Part shown: piece after piece, positions 35,082-44,529 of the stretch | How the letters are laid out: each line of letters starts with the position of its first letter | Position numbering within the stretch: the stretch's first letter is position 1 | Source of the DNA: Roseibium salinum | GTDB taxonomy: Bacteria > Pseudomonadota > Alphaproteobacteria > Rhizobiales > Stappiaceae | Direction of reading: 5' to 3' | Length of the DNA: 64,000 bases | Assembly: GCF_026240905.1 (NCBI RefSeq) | Contig: NZ_JAPEVI010000001.1 | Span: 186,001-250,000 of the forward strand | The notes under the pieces: model-generated | Databases searched by the model: none | Told to the model about the DNA's origin: nothing | What the model saw: only the letters and a program-made list of their open reading frames with translations | Position numbers and translations under genes: made by a program

Positions 35082-36110
35082 TCAGTTGGCGATGGCGCCA
35101 ATCTCACTGTCCCAACGCTCCAGGAGGGCTTTGCGGGTATCCGGATTGCCGTATTTGTCGAAGTCGTAGTCGATCAGCTTGATGTCCTCGAACCTCGGCG
35201 CCTCTTCGGGAATTTCGGCGGACTTGTTGGAGGGAAGCTGGAACGACTTGGCTTCCTTCATGCGCGACTGGACTTCCGGCGTAAGCGCCCAGTCGTACCA
35301 GATCTTGGCATTTTCAAGATTGCGGCTGCCCTCGACGATCGACATGGAGCCGATTTCATAACCGGTCCCCTCGCAAGGGGCGACGGACTTGACCGGGAAA
35401 CCCGAGGCAGCCTGCGCGACCGCATCGTGAAGGAAGACGATGCCGACGCCCGTCTCGCCGCGCGCCGCGGCCTTCACCGGTGCCGAACCCGACTTGGTGT
35501 ACTGGGAGATGTTGCTGTTCAGCTCCTTCAGATAGTCGAAGGCTTCGTCTTCCCCCATGATCTGGACGAGCGAGGCCAGAGCGGTATAGGCCGTGCCGGA
35601 AGAGTTCGGGTTGGCAACCTGGATCTCGCCCTTCAGTTCAGGGTTCAGGAGGTCCGCCCAGCAGGCCGGCACCTTGTAGCCCTTGTCCTTGAAGATGTCG
35701 GTGTTGTAGCCCCAGCCGAGCGCACCGGCATAGACGCCGACCGTCTTGTAGCCGGAGCTTTCCGCCTGTTTGCGCGCCCAGTCATGGAGTTCATCGAGCA
35801 TCTCGGACTTGTATTCCTGCGTCAGGCCCTCGGCGGCGGCCTGAAGATGCGGATCGCCGGTCCCGCCCCACCAGATATCGGTCTTCGGATTGCGGGATTC
35901 GGCCCGGATCTTGGCGTAGCTTTCGCCCGATGACAGGCGAACCATGTTGACCTTAATGTCGTGCTTCGCCTCGAAGTCCCCCTGGAGCTGCTCGCAGATC
36001 ACGACATCGGCGGAGCAGATGAGGTTGAGGTCTCCCGCTGCCTGGGCAGATGGGACCGACAACGTCGCGGCCGTCGCGAACAGCGCGATCGAAAGAGTTT
36101 TCATAGACAT
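35082..36110 (-). CDS. ABC binding protein 1, AfuA/ferric-type family
   Basis: This 342-aa periplasmic protein has a Sec signal (MSMKTLSIALFATAATLSVPSAQAA) and the family fold with LICSADVVICEQL, WWGGTGDPHLQAAAEG, ANPNSSGTAYT and CEGTGYEIG. The adjacent tyrosine pair that holds iron in FbpA is not seen, which argues for a non-iron ligand. It is paralogous to the next protein on the operon. ATG 36110 has GTGGAGG upstream. Confidence 0.88.
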   Translation of the reverse strand: MSMKTLSIALFATAATLSVPSAQAAGDLNLICSADVVICEQLQGDFEAKHDIKVNMVRLSSGESYAKIRAESRNPKTDIWWGGTGDPHLQAAAEGLTQEYKSEMLDELHDWARKQAESSGYKTVGVYAGALGWGYNTDIFKDKGYKVPACWADLLNPELKGEIQVANPNSSGTAYTALASLVQIMGEDEAFDYLKELNSNISQYTKSGSAPVKAAARGETGVGIVFLHDAVAQAASGFPVKSVAPCEGTGYEIGSMSIVEGSRNLENAKIWYDWALTPEVQSRMKEAKSFQLPSNKSAEIPEEAPRFEDIKLIDYDFDKYGNPDTRKALLERWDSEIGAIAN

Positions 36111-36286
36111 GTTTTCCTCCACTTTTGGCTTTTGGCCCGGCGTCTGCACAGGGCAGGCAGACGAACCGTTTCCAGCCGGCTGGCTGGGGTCGTGACCGGC
36201 ACCGGGCATAGCTTTCCCGTTCGGAGCCGCGGAGCGGTCCGTTGCCGGCCAGATTCAGATTTCCAAGTTCTGTCCTCCGGAGCATC

Positions 36287-36306
36287 CCGCGTTCGAGGGA
36301 ACGCGG
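36287..36306 (-). other. Hairpin between tandem binding-protein genes
   Basis: A perfect 8-bp stem (36287-36294/36299-36306) with a four-base loop directly follows the stop of binding protein 2. It lacks a U-tract. Confidence 0.5.
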
Positions 36307-36316
36307 ACAACTCGAT

Positions 36317-37357
36317 CTATTGCGTGGCTATCGGCTCGGCCTTGCCGAGCACCTCGTTGTCAAAGCGATCCAGCAACCTGCGCCGCTGGTCGGGCGAACC
36401 GAAGGTCGAGAAGTCGTAGTCGACCATACGGATCAGCGAAATGTCGGGGGCGGACGGCGGCAGGGCCACCCTGGCATTCGAGGGTATCTGGTTCTGTCCC
36501 GAGGCGTGGCCGGTTGCCTGTCCTTCGGGGCTCATCGAATAATCCACGAACCGCCGGGCGGCTTCGAGGTTGCCGGTGCCCTTGACGATACTGACGGCGC
36601 CGATCTCGTAGCCGGTTCCCTCGCAAGGGGCGACGATGACGAGCGGCGCGCCGGCGAGCTTCTGGGTGACGGCGTCATGGATGAAGGAGATGCCGACCCC
36701 GGTATCCCCCCGGGCGGCCGCCTGGACCGGCGCCGCACCGGCCGTGGTGAAAAGTTCGATGTTTCCGGCGAGCGCAGCCAGATACTGGAAGGCTTCCTCT
36801 TCGCCCAGAAGCTGGACGAGCGTCGCAAGCATCGTGAAGGCGGTTCCCGAAGAAGTCGGATTCGCCATCTGCACGAGACCGCGGTATTGCGGATCGGTGA
36901 GATCCTTCCAGCAGGACGGCGCATCGATGCCCTGGCGGGCCAGAACATCGGGATTATACGCGAACCCGAGCGCCCCGGCATAGACGCCGGACGCCTTGCC
37001 GCCGGATATCTGATAGAAATTCTGAGCCCAGGGGAGGGCGTCGCCGGCATGGCGCGAGCGGTGCGGCTCCAGGAGATCTTCACCGGCGGCCTGCAAGTGG
37101 GTGTCGCCCGTACCGCCCCACCAGACGTCGACCGTAGGGTCGTCGCGTTCATGGCGGAGCCGGTCGAGGATTTCACCCGTGCTCCTGCGCACCGTGGAAA
37201 CCTCCAGGCCGGTCTCCGCTTCAAAGGCGGCGTCCATGGCCCGGCACCAGCTCTCGTCGACCGCGCAAAGGACGCTGAGGTCCTGCGCTGAAGCGCCCGT
37301 GAGCGCCGTGCACAGCCAAAGGGCCGCACCCGCTCCGAGTGACGTGAATGGTTTCAT
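36317..37357 (-). CDS. ABC binding protein 2, paralogue of the neighbouring binding protein
   Basis: This 346-aa periplasmic protein has a Sec signal ending ASAQD and the same blocks as its neighbour: VLCAVDESWCRAM, STGEILDRLR, WWGGTGDTHLQAAGE, ANPTSSGTAFT and CEGTGYEIG. The family-specific CEGTGYEIG block and the paired cysteines near the N-terminus are shared. ATG 37357 has GGGAGG upstream. As first gene of the operon it faces the response regulator. It could be a second transport protein, or a sensor-coupled binding protein for the histidine kinase. Confidence 0.87.
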   Translation of the reverse strand: MKPFTSLGAGAALWLCTALTGASAQDLSVLCAVDESWCRAMDAAFEAETGLEVSTVRRSTGEILDRLRHERDDPTVDVWWGGTGDTHLQAAGEDLLEPHRSRHAGDALPWAQNFYQISGGKASGVYAGALGFAYNPDVLARQGIDAPSCWKDLTDPQYRGLVQMANPTSSGTAFTMLATLVQLLGEEEAFQYLAALAGNIELFTTAGAAPVQAAARGDTGVGISFIHDAVTQKLAGAPLVIVAPCEGTGYEIGAVSIVKGTGNLEAARRFVDYSMSPEGQATGHASGQNQIPSNARVALPPSAPDISLIRMVDYDFSTFGSPDQRRRLLDRFDNEVLGKAEPIATQ

Positions 37358-37467
37358 GTTTCCTCCCAGGCCGGAGCCAGGCTCCAGACCGGAAACCAGC
37401 ATGGCAGATAGGGCGCGCTTGGCAACAGAAGTTTGGTTACCGTTGTTTCGCCGGGCAAGAAAAAGAG

Positions 37468-37499
37468 TTACAAATATTACAGGCCTTACAATTATGACA
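37468..37499. promoter_or_regulatory. Four direct repeats, TTACA every 9 bp
   Basis: TTACA occurs at 37468, 37477 and 37486, and TGACA at 37495, exactly nine bases apart, in the gap between binding protein 2 and the response regulator. OmpR-type regulators bind tandem half-sites, so this is the likely target of the adjacent regulator, controlling the importer operon, itself, or both. Confidence 0.55.
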
Positions 37500-37567
37500 A
37501 ATATCTGAAAAATCAGTGCTTTGCATATTTGCGGGGCCTGCATATGATGGCGGTGGGAGGACTGAAA

Positions 37568-38308
37568 TTGCTTGACCAAGGCGTCGCCATCCTGATCGTC
37601 GAAGACGATCCGGATATGGCGGAACTCATCTCGGACCTGGTGGAAGCAGAGGGATGGCTGCCGCATACCGCAAGCACCGCGGAAGAGGCCGCCGGCATCC
37701 TGGCTGAAAAGCGGTTTCACCTCGTGCTTGTCGACCATAATCTGCCCGGCATGTCGGGCCGGGTCTTCGCACAGAAGCTGAGGTCCCAGACCGACATCGG
37801 CATCGTCATGGTGACGGCGGCCGGCAGTGCCGCGGAACGCGTGCTCGGACTGGAGACGGCGGCGGACGATTATGTCGTCAAGCCTTTCGAGCCGATCGAA
37901 CTGACCGCCCGCATAAAGGCTGTCCTGCGCCGGATGCATCCCGCCTTCAAGAGTGAAAAGGAATCGCTGAATGTCCAGCACGGGCCGACGGCGCTGTTGT
38001 TGGGTGACTGGGTCATCGATCTTGTCAACCGCAAGGCCGTGTGCACGTCACATCCGACCAGGACGCTGACGTCTTCAGAGTTCTCGCTTCTGGAGATCCT
38101 GGCCGCGACGCCGAACGAACCGGTGAGCAGGGCGCAGATCCTGGAACAGCTCGGAGCGGAGACGGACCGGCTCATCGACCGGAACGTCGACGTGCTGGTC
38201 CTGCGCCTTCGCCGGAAGATCGAGCGTAACCCGGACCTGCCGTGCCACATCAAGACGCGGAGGGGAAAGGGGTACGTCCTTCACAGGGACCCGCCCCTGG
38301 CACCGTGA
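37568..38308 (+). CDS. OmpR-family response regulator
   Basis: This 246-aa regulator has a receiver domain (VEDDPDMAEL near residue 11; phospho-acceptor D56 in LVLVDHNLPG; VTAAG; YVVKPF) and an OmpR-type winged helix (about residues 150-240; DVLVLRLRRKIE, TRRGKGYVL). The TTG at 37568 is best placed, six bases after GGGAGGA; ATG 37544 is the alternative. The stop overlaps the histidine kinase start. It probably controls the divergent importer operon. Confidence 0.88.
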   Translation: MLDQGVAILIVEDDPDMAELISDLVEAEGWLPHTASTAEEAAGILAEKRFHLVLVDHNLPGMSGRVFAQKLRSQTDIGIVMVTAAGSAAERVLGLETAADDYVVKPFEPIELTARIKAVLRRMHPAFKSEKESLNVQHGPTALLLGDWVIDLVNRKAVCTSHPTRTLTSSEFSLLEILAATPNEPVSRAQILEQLGAETDRLIDRNVDVLVLRLRRKIERNPDLPCHIKTRRGKGYVLHRDPPLAP

Positions 38309-40449
38309 TGATCAGCCGCCCTCTCGTTTCCTCCATTGCCTTCAGGCTTCCGGCGGCCATCGTGCTGATCTGCGCCGTGGCCTTCGCGCTGTCGGCAATC
38401 GCGATCTACGGTCTCCTGAAGGCGCGGGAGGAAACCGCGGCCTATGGGCTGCAGGCCTATTCCAGCCTGGCCGATGCGTCTCTGGTGTCCCGGCAGGTGT
38501 CCGATCTCGTCTCCAGCGCGCCTTTCCTCATGAATGCGACGTCGCCCTATGCCGTTTCCAGCAAGAGCCGTGCGCTCGTCGCCCAGGTGGACGAGTTGAT
38601 CCGTTCGCTGCCGGAATATCCGCCCGGAGAGGAAGCCTACCGGGCGGCCAATACACAGATCCTCGAGCTTCTGGGGCAGATACGCAAGCTGACCGTCGCC
38701 CTTGCGGCCAGGGCCGAAACCGCGCAGCAGCACAAGGAAGAGGTTTCGTCCGCGCTCGGCGTCATTGCGGTCGAAGCAACGGCGGACCACCAGGAGCCGC
38801 GCCAGCGCCTGAACGCGATCGTCCATTCCGTTTCGAGCGCGGGAAGCCTGTTCCAACTTGGCGAGTTGCGCCGCAGATACGTGGCTGAAACGCAGGGAGA
38901 ACCGGGCACACCGGGCGGGACCGGGATGATGCCGGCGAATGCCCTGCAACCTTATGAGCGGGTGTTTGCCGCGCAGACCGACTATCTCCTGGAAATGTTC
39001 AGCGTGCGGACCGCCATAGCCAGGCTGCACAATGTTGCGCGCGAGCTTTCACAGGCAACCGAGACCCAGTCCGGTATCGTCACGCAGACCCTGAACAGGG
39101 ATTTCCAGTCCACCTCGGAAACCTTGCAACAACTGCTGGTCATCGTGGCGGCCGCGTCGCTCCTGGTCCTGACGATCGCCGTCCTGTCGATCCGTTCGGC
39201 GATCCGCGTCTCCAAGGGCATCGTTTCCCTGTCCAGCGGCATGAACGCACTGGCCAAGGGGCAGAAGGATGTCGGTCCCCCCGTCTATCAGGGTGATGAG
39301 ACCGAGCTGCTGGATCTCCAGCGGGCCTTCCAGGCCTTCAAGGAAAGCGTGGACCGGGTAACGCGCCTGCGCAGGACGGCGGAAGCCGCCGCACGCACGA
39401 TCCGCTCCACCTTCCGCAGCATGCATGAAGGCATCGCGATCTTCGATGCCGCCGGACAACCGGTTACCATGAACCGGCGCGTCATCGAACTGATCGGGCA
39501 CAAGGGCTCGGCGCGCAAGCTGCCGCTGGTTCAGTTCCTCGCACCCATTGCCGAGATCCCGCCGGACACGTTGCCGGATCGCGCAAACGGGCGCCTTCTC
39601 AGCGGGCCTGTCTCGGTGCGGCATCGCTGGCCGGACGAAACCGTTACCGAAATCTCGCTGTCGCACCAGAACGACGACGGCATCGTTCTGCTGGCCCGTG
39701 ACGTGACGCTGCTGGACAGGCAGGAAGCGGAAGCGGCCAAGGCGCTTCGGCTCGACGGGATCATGCGCCTGACCCACCAGCTCAGCCACGAAGTCGGCAA
39801 CACGATCGGCATCATTACCGGCAGCCTGGGGCTTCTGGAGCGGGAAGGCGGCTTCAGCAACAAGCAGATGCGCAACATCGCCCGCATCCGCAAGGCCGCG
39901 GACCGCGGACGCTCCCTTGCCAGCAGCATGCTGACCATCGGCCGGCAGCAACCGGTCAATCTGAGCAGCGTCGACATCTCCTCGGTGCTGCACGGCATGG
40001 CGGACATCCTGGAAATCGCGATCGGGAAGAATTGCCGCCTCAGGCTGGACCTGGACGACGACCTTCCGCCCCTGATGCTGGATCCGGAACTTTTCGAGCA
40101 GTCGGTCCTCAACCTGTGCCTCAACTCCGCTTCGGCAATGCCGGCGGGAGGCGAGGTGTGCGTCAAGACCTTCGCCGAAGACGACGCAGTCGCCGTGTCG
40201 GTGCATGATGAAGGCGTCGGCATGAGCCGGGAAGAGGTGGACAAGGCATTCGAGCCCTATTTCACCACAAGGGCAGGCGCCGGCGGCGCGGGGCTCGGCC
40301 TGGCCGTCGTCTACGGCTTCGTCCGCCAGAGCGGGGGAACGGCCCGCATCTTTTCCGAGCCGGGAAGGGGAACCACCGTGAAGCTCAGGTTCCCGCGCGA
40401 ACTCGCCCCGGCCGCAGAGGCCGGCCGTCAGCTCGAAGAATTGTCGTGA
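38308..40449 (+). CDS. Sensor histidine kinase with TorS-like periplasmic domain
   Basis: This 713-aa membrane kinase has membrane segment 1 (about residues 12-35), a helical periplasmic sensor of ~235 residues, membrane segment 2 (about 272-292) and a HAMP region. A PAS-like segment follows (about 370-470), then HisKA with the phospho-acceptor His near residue 494 (HQLSHEVGN) and the HATPase domain (NLCLNSASAM, GVGMS, GAGLGLAVVYG). The long helical sensor resembles kinases that read a liganded periplasmic binding protein. ATG 38308 overlaps the regulator stop; GTG 38305 is possible. The likely signal is the importer's ligand (inference). Confidence 0.87.
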   Translation: MISRPLVSSIAFRLPAAIVLICAVAFALSAIAIYGLLKAREETAAYGLQAYSSLADASLVSRQVSDLVSSAPFLMNATSPYAVSSKSRALVAQVDELIRSLPEYPPGEEAYRAANTQILELLGQIRKLTVALAARAETAQQHKEEVSSALGVIAVEATADHQEPRQRLNAIVHSVSSAGSLFQLGELRRRYVAETQGEPGTPGGTGMMPANALQPYERVFAAQTDYLLEMFSVRTAIARLHNVARELSQATETQSGIVTQTLNRDFQSTSETLQQLLVIVAAASLLVLTIAVLSIRSAIRVSKGIVSLSSGMNALAKGQKDVGPPVYQGDETELLDLQRAFQAFKESVDRVTRLRRTAEAAARTIRSTFRSMHEGIAIFDAAGQPVTMNRRVIELIGHKGSARKLPLVQFLAPIAEIPPDTLPDRANGRLLSGPVSVRHRWPDETVTEISLSHQNDDGIVLLARDVTLLDRQEAEAAKALRLDGIMRLTHQLSHEVGNTIGIITGSLGLLEREGGFSNKQMRNIARIRKAADRGRSLASSMLTIGRQQPVNLSSVDISSVLHGMADILEIAIGKNCRLRLDLDDDLPPLMLDPELFEQSVLNLCLNSASAMPAGGEVCVKTFAEDDAVAVSVHDEGVGMSREEVDKAFEPYFTTRAGAGGAGLGLAVVYGFVRQSGGTARIFSEPGRGTTVKLRFPRELAPAAEAGRQLEELS

Positions 40450-40472
40450 TCGTGCGGATGTTGAAAGCTGTC

Positions 40473-41468
40473 TCAATCAGCATCGAACGCCACACGAAAG
40501 CCGATATGGTTCGTGCCCAGTCCCTGCTCCTGTCCCTGCCGGGCAGCTGGACGATAGCGATAGCAAAAATTTGGAGCGCAAAGCCAGGAGCCGCCTTTGA
40601 TGACGTGCCGCGCTCCGGTTGACGGATCGGAGAAATGCGCCGCCAGCTCCCGGGGAGGACCATGCGGGTCCGTCTGGTTCTGGTCCGGATGCATGGGGAC
40701 ATACCAGTCGGCCACATGTTCCCAGACGTTCCCTGCCATGTCATGGAGGCCGTATCCGTTCGGTGGAAAGCTTGCGACCGGCGCGATCCCGTGGAAGCCG
40801 TCCTCGGAGGAGTCGTAGGCGGGAAAAACGCCCTGCCACGAATTGGCCTTCCAGCCCTCCTCGGGATCATAGGTTTCACCCCAGGTGAATTCCGCACCGT
40901 CGATGCCACCCCGCGCGGCATTCTCCCATTCTGCCTCTGTTGGCAGACGCCCACCGGCCCATGCGGCAAAGGCTGCCGCATCCTCGTGGGAGACCTGAAC
41001 CACAGGGAATTCATCCCGGCCGTCGATGGAACTTCCTGGTCCTTCCGGGGAGCGCCAGTTGGCACCGGCCACATAAGACCACCGGCCGATATCGGCCGTT
41101 CCGGCGACTTGATCCGGCATCCGAAACACCATTGAGCCGGGTTTGAGCAGTTCAGGCGGCCAGGTCGGGTGCTCCGCAGGGTCAAGGGTGCGCTCGGCAG
41201 TTGTGATGTAGCCGGTCGCCTCGACAAAGGCTCTGAACTGGGCGTTCGTGACCTCCGTTGCCGATAGCCGGAAGGAAGCCACCGTGACCTCGCGGACTGG
41301 TCCTTCTTCCACATGATGCTGCTCGGATCCCATGGCGAATGTGCCACCGGGAATTTCGATAAGCGTCAGGTTGACGGCAGGGCCATCCGGCATTCCAGCC
41401 CAGACGACATGTGTCGACAGCGCGGCGATGACGAGCATTATCCCCGGGAGACGCAACAATGCTTCCAA
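40473..41468 (-). CDS. Formylglycine-generating enzyme (SUMF1/FGE family), exported
   Basis: This 331-aa protein converts the active-site cysteine of Cys-type sulfatases to formylglycine. The FGE-sulfatase domain is complete (GGTFAMGSE, RLPTEAEWENAARGG, GNVWEHVADW, HVIKGGSWLC). Both catalytic copper-binding cysteines are present in CAPNFC (C297, C302). A signal-like N-terminus (about residues 5-25) suggests a periplasmic location. The start is probably TTG 41468, nine bases after AAGGAG. It lies 25 bases after the sulfatase gene, its probable client. Confidence 0.9.
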   Translation of the reverse strand: MEALLRLPGIMLVIAALSTHVVWAGMPDGPAVNLTLIEIPGGTFAMGSEQHHVEEGPVREVTVASFRLSATEVTNAQFRAFVEATGYITTAERTLDPAEHPTWPPELLKPGSMVFRMPDQVAGTADIGRWSYVAGANWRSPEGPGSSIDGRDEFPVVQVSHEDAAAFAAWAGGRLPTEAEWENAARGGIDGAEFTWGETYDPEEGWKANSWQGVFPAYDSSEDGFHGIAPVASFPPNGYGLHDMAGNVWEHVADWYVPMHPDQNQTDPHGPPRELAAHFSDPSTGARHVIKGGSWLCAPNFCYRYRPAARQGQEQGLGTNHIGFRVAFDAD

Positions 41469-41493
41469 CCCCTGATTCTCCTTCTGCTGCCGG

Positions 41494-44028
41494 CTACTCG
41501 CTTGACGAGTTGTTGCGCATTGCGCCTTTCAGCTTTTCAATGTCGGCCTCGGACAATTGCGGCCTGTCGACCTTGATCGTCAGCTTGTCCAGCTTTGCAG
41601 TCAGGGTGAAGGGGGGCTTGTAGTCCTCGTCGTTAATGCCGGTCAGGGTATCCGAGCCGATGTCGAAACTTTCGTCCCACTGCAGGATCATCGGCAGGGT
41701 CTGCTTCATGTCCTGGGTGTGAACGTCCTTTCCGTCGACCCGCAAGGTTCCGGTCCCGCCTTTCCCGATGCCACTGAAGTCGTTGAAGGCAAGCGTCCCT
41801 GCACCCATCCCGTCATACACGAAGTCGAACTCCACCACGTGCTTGCCGGGGCTGAGCGCCTCGGTCCCCTCCCACTTGATCCGTTCCAGATCTACCATGT
41901 TCCACAAGAAGACGGGCTTGCTGTCCTTCAGGTAGAAACCATAGCCGCCGAAGCGCCCGCCCGAAGTCAGGATCATGCCCTCGGCCCCACCCTCGGGCAC
42001 TTCGATTTCGGCCGTGATGGTGTAGGAGGCATTGAGGAGTCCCGGCGAGCTGCCCTGGGGCAGGCCGACCATCGGCCGGGTGTACTCGAACTCGGACCGC
42101 CCCGCCGTGATGTTCGGGCGCGCCGCAACGATGCGGGCGGCAAATGAAGCGTCAAGCGGGAAGACCTGGTACTTCTTTGCCTCCTCTATGAAGAGCGTCT
42201 TCAACTCGTCGACCTTGTGCGGGTTGGCCGCGGCAATGTCGGTGGTCTGGTTCATGTCCTTGGTCAGGTCGTAGAGCTCAAGCACCTGGTTGTTCAGCGG
42301 ATCCGTGTTGGCCGGCCCGAAGGCGTCCCATGGCGTGCGGTTGACCTTGGTGCTGAGGAGCCAACCCTCGTGGTAAAGCGCCCATTGGCCCATCATCTCG
42401 AAGTACTGGGTGGTGTGGCGGCTCGGTGTGTCGGCGTTCGCGGCATCAAAGGTATAGGCGAAGCTCGTGCCTTCGATCGGGGCCTGCTCGATTCCGTCGA
42501 CCGCTTTCGGTGCGGGGATCCCCGTGACCTCGAGGATCGTCGGCACCACGTCGATCACGTGCATGAACTGGTCACGCCGTCCGCCCTTGTCGGTGATCTT
42601 TGCAGGCCATGACACCACCATGTTCTGGCGGATGCCACCGAGCCGCGAAGCGTTCTGCTTGAACCAGTCGAAGGGCGTGTCAAAGGCCCAGGCCCAGCCG
42701 GCTGACATGTGGTTGTAGGTCTCTTCGGTGCCCCACACGTCGTACCATTGCATCTGGGTCTCAGCGGGTATCATGTTGTGCCCGTTGAAGAACGCCACTT
42801 CGTTCGGAGTGCCAAGCGGGCCGCCCTCGGCACTCGTCCCGTTGTCGCCGTTGATGTAGATGATCAGAGTATTGTCGAGTTCGCCGATTTCCTCGACAGC
42901 ATCGATCACCCTGCCGATCTCGTGGTCGCTGTAGGCAGCGTAGGCCGCGAAAACCTCGACTTGCCGGATGAAGAGTTTCTTCTCCACATCGGTCAGTTGA
43001 TCCCAGGGCTTGATGTGTTCCGAGGGCCAGGACGCGAGCTTCGCGTCCTGGGGCACCAGGCCCATCTTCTTCTGGTTCTCGAAGATTGTCTGGCGCAACG
43101 CCTCGTAGCCATCGTCGAAGAGGTTCATTGCCTCGATCTTCTCGACCCATTCCTTCGTCGGGTGGTGCGGGGCGTGCGTCGCGCCGGGGGCGTATTTCAC
43201 GAAGAAGGGCTTCGACGGATCGATCTGGTGCATGTCGTTGATCCAGCCGATCGCATCGTCCGCCATCGCGGTCACGAGGTTCCATTCGCCTTCCGACTCC
43301 TCGAAGGGATAGATCTGCGTCGTGTTGCGGAAGAGGTCCGGCTGCCACTGGTTGGCGTCACCGCCCACGAAGCCATAGAAGTACTGGAAGCCCATCCCAG
43401 TGGGCCACTGCTCGAAGGGGCCGGACTTGGCGGCTTCGAAAGCCGGCGTGTTATGGTCCTTGCCGAACCACGAGGTATTGTAGCCATTGTCGAGCAGGAT
43501 CCGCCCGACCGTTGCCTTGTCCTTGGAAATGATGCTGTTGTAGCCAGGATATCCGGTCGACTGCTCCGAGATTACCCCGAAGCCTGCGGAATGGTGGTTG
43601 CGCCCGGTGATGAGCGCTGCGCGCGTCGGCGAACACAGGGACGTGGAGTGGATGCTCGTGTAGCTCAGTCCTTCCGCGGCGAGCTTGTCCATGGTGTCTG
43701 TGGGGATAACGCCGCCGAAGGTACTCGGCACCGCGAACCCGGCGTCATCGGTGATGATCAGCAGGACGTTCGGTGCCTCGGCCGGCGGTACCACGCGCGG
43801 CGGCCACCAAGGTGTGGACTGAAGCGCGCCGTCCTTGATCTCACCGCCGAAGGGCATGTCCTGGGGAGGAAGCTGGTTGCCATCAAGAACTCTTTCCGCC
43901 GAGGGACTTCCAGGTGTTCCGATGATCTCGTCAGCTTGCACGACGCCAGAGGAAGTTAGGGCAACGGCAATGGTGATGGCCACGGCCAAAGGGGCGCTGC
44001 TTGCGGTATAGAAGTTTATAGACATCAT
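41494..44028 (-). CDS. Cys-type arylsulfatase, exported
   Basis: This 844-aa sulfatase has a Sec signal (about residues 1-33) and the alkaline-phosphatase-like sulfatase domain. The metal-binding start LLIITDDAG (near residue 89) and signature CSPTRAALITG with C132, to be modified to formylglycine, are intact; later GHNMIP and DNGT blocks follow. A C-terminal beta-rich extension of ~200 residues (FGGYGFYLKD) makes it longer than most arylsulfatases. It hydrolyses a sulfate ester in the periplasm, releasing sulfate; the substrate is unknown. Confidence 0.92.
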   Translation of the reverse strand: MMSINFYTASSAPLAVAITIAVALTSSGVVQADEIIGTPGSPSAERVLDGNQLPPQDMPFGGEIKDGALQSTPWWPPRVVPPAEAPNVLLIITDDAGFAVPSTFGGVIPTDTMDKLAAEGLSYTSIHSTSLCSPTRAALITGRNHHSAGFGVISEQSTGYPGYNSIISKDKATVGRILLDNGYNTSWFGKDHNTPAFEAAKSGPFEQWPTGMGFQYFYGFVGGDANQWQPDLFRNTTQIYPFEESEGEWNLVTAMADDAIGWINDMHQIDPSKPFFVKYAPGATHAPHHPTKEWVEKIEAMNLFDDGYEALRQTIFENQKKMGLVPQDAKLASWPSEHIKPWDQLTDVEKKLFIRQVEVFAAYAAYSDHEIGRVIDAVEEIGELDNTLIIYINGDNGTSAEGGPLGTPNEVAFFNGHNMIPAETQMQWYDVWGTEETYNHMSAGWAWAFDTPFDWFKQNASRLGGIRQNMVVSWPAKITDKGGRRDQFMHVIDVVPTILEVTGIPAPKAVDGIEQAPIEGTSFAYTFDAANADTPSRHTTQYFEMMGQWALYHEGWLLSTKVNRTPWDAFGPANTDPLNNQVLELYDLTKDMNQTTDIAAANPHKVDELKTLFIEEAKKYQVFPLDASFAARIVAARPNITAGRSEFEYTRPMVGLPQGSSPGLLNASYTITAEIEVPEGGAEGMILTSGGRFGGYGFYLKDSKPVFLWNMVDLERIKWEGTEALSPGKHVVEFDFVYDGMGAGTLAFNDFSGIGKGGTGTLRVDGKDVHTQDMKQTLPMILQWDESFDIGSDTLTGINDEDYKPPFTLTAKLDKLTIKVDRPQLSEADIEKLKGAMRNNSSSE

Positions 44029-44409
44029 CAGATCATCCCCACTTTCCTTCAGCGAGAACTTGGCGGCAAGCCAAGCTGCGTCAGGATCAAAAAACGCGGT
44101 TCGAAAACGCGCTCAAGCGCCACCGCATGCGTGCAAGAAAAAATCAGAGCACAACTAATAATTGGAATATTCGTACACAGTTTTCAGGCACGCGCAATGA
44201 ATTAACGTTGCGGAAGATGATAATTAATTCTTGGAATTCATTAAGGATGAGGGCGCGCTTCTACGTCAGTTCGGGCTGGAGCCGATACCGTTCTCCTGAA
44301 CCGGCCTTCGGCCAGCGACACATAGGCTCGCGAGAGGGCAGGTGGTGGTGGTCGCCAGTCAGATCAAGGGCGGAAGAGCCCCATCCTGATGGCTACTGGG
44401 GCTGATCCG
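44029..44409. other. AT-rich gap upstream of the sulfatase gene
   Basis: These 381 bases between the sulfatase start and the copper cluster contain AT-rich stretches (about 44145-44250) that are candidates for the sulfatase promoter. No convincing gene, repeat or operator was found. Confidence 0.4.
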
Positions 44410-44529
44410 TCAGTCCCTGAGATATTTGATCAGTGCAGCGACCGCGAGAACGAGCACGGCAAGGACCAGCAGCCAGATCACGATCCCGCCACCCATCAAC
44501 CAGCCCATTCCATTCATCATATCTTGCAT
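44410..44529 (-). CDS. Small single-span membrane protein (39 aa)
   Basis: This 39-residue protein starts MQDMMNGMGWLMGG, then one hydrophobic helix (about residues 15-34) and a KYLRD end. GGAGG stands eight bases before ATG 44529. The Met-rich N-terminus resembles small proteins found in copper and efflux loci of proteobacteria. It is the last gene of the copper/redox cluster, downstream of ccdA. Function unknown. Confidence 0.6.
   Translation of the reverse strand: MQDMMNGMGWLMGGGIVIWLLVLAVLVLAVAALIKYLRD

Noticed and set aside
31707..37357. Ferric-iron uptake system
   Set aside because: The binding proteins lack the adjacent tyrosine pair of FbpA, and the phosphatase in the operon fits an organophosphate better.
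44127..44405. A 92-codon frame upstream of the copper cluster
   Set aside because: No ribosome site, no recognisable domain, and AT-rich non-coding character in its first half.
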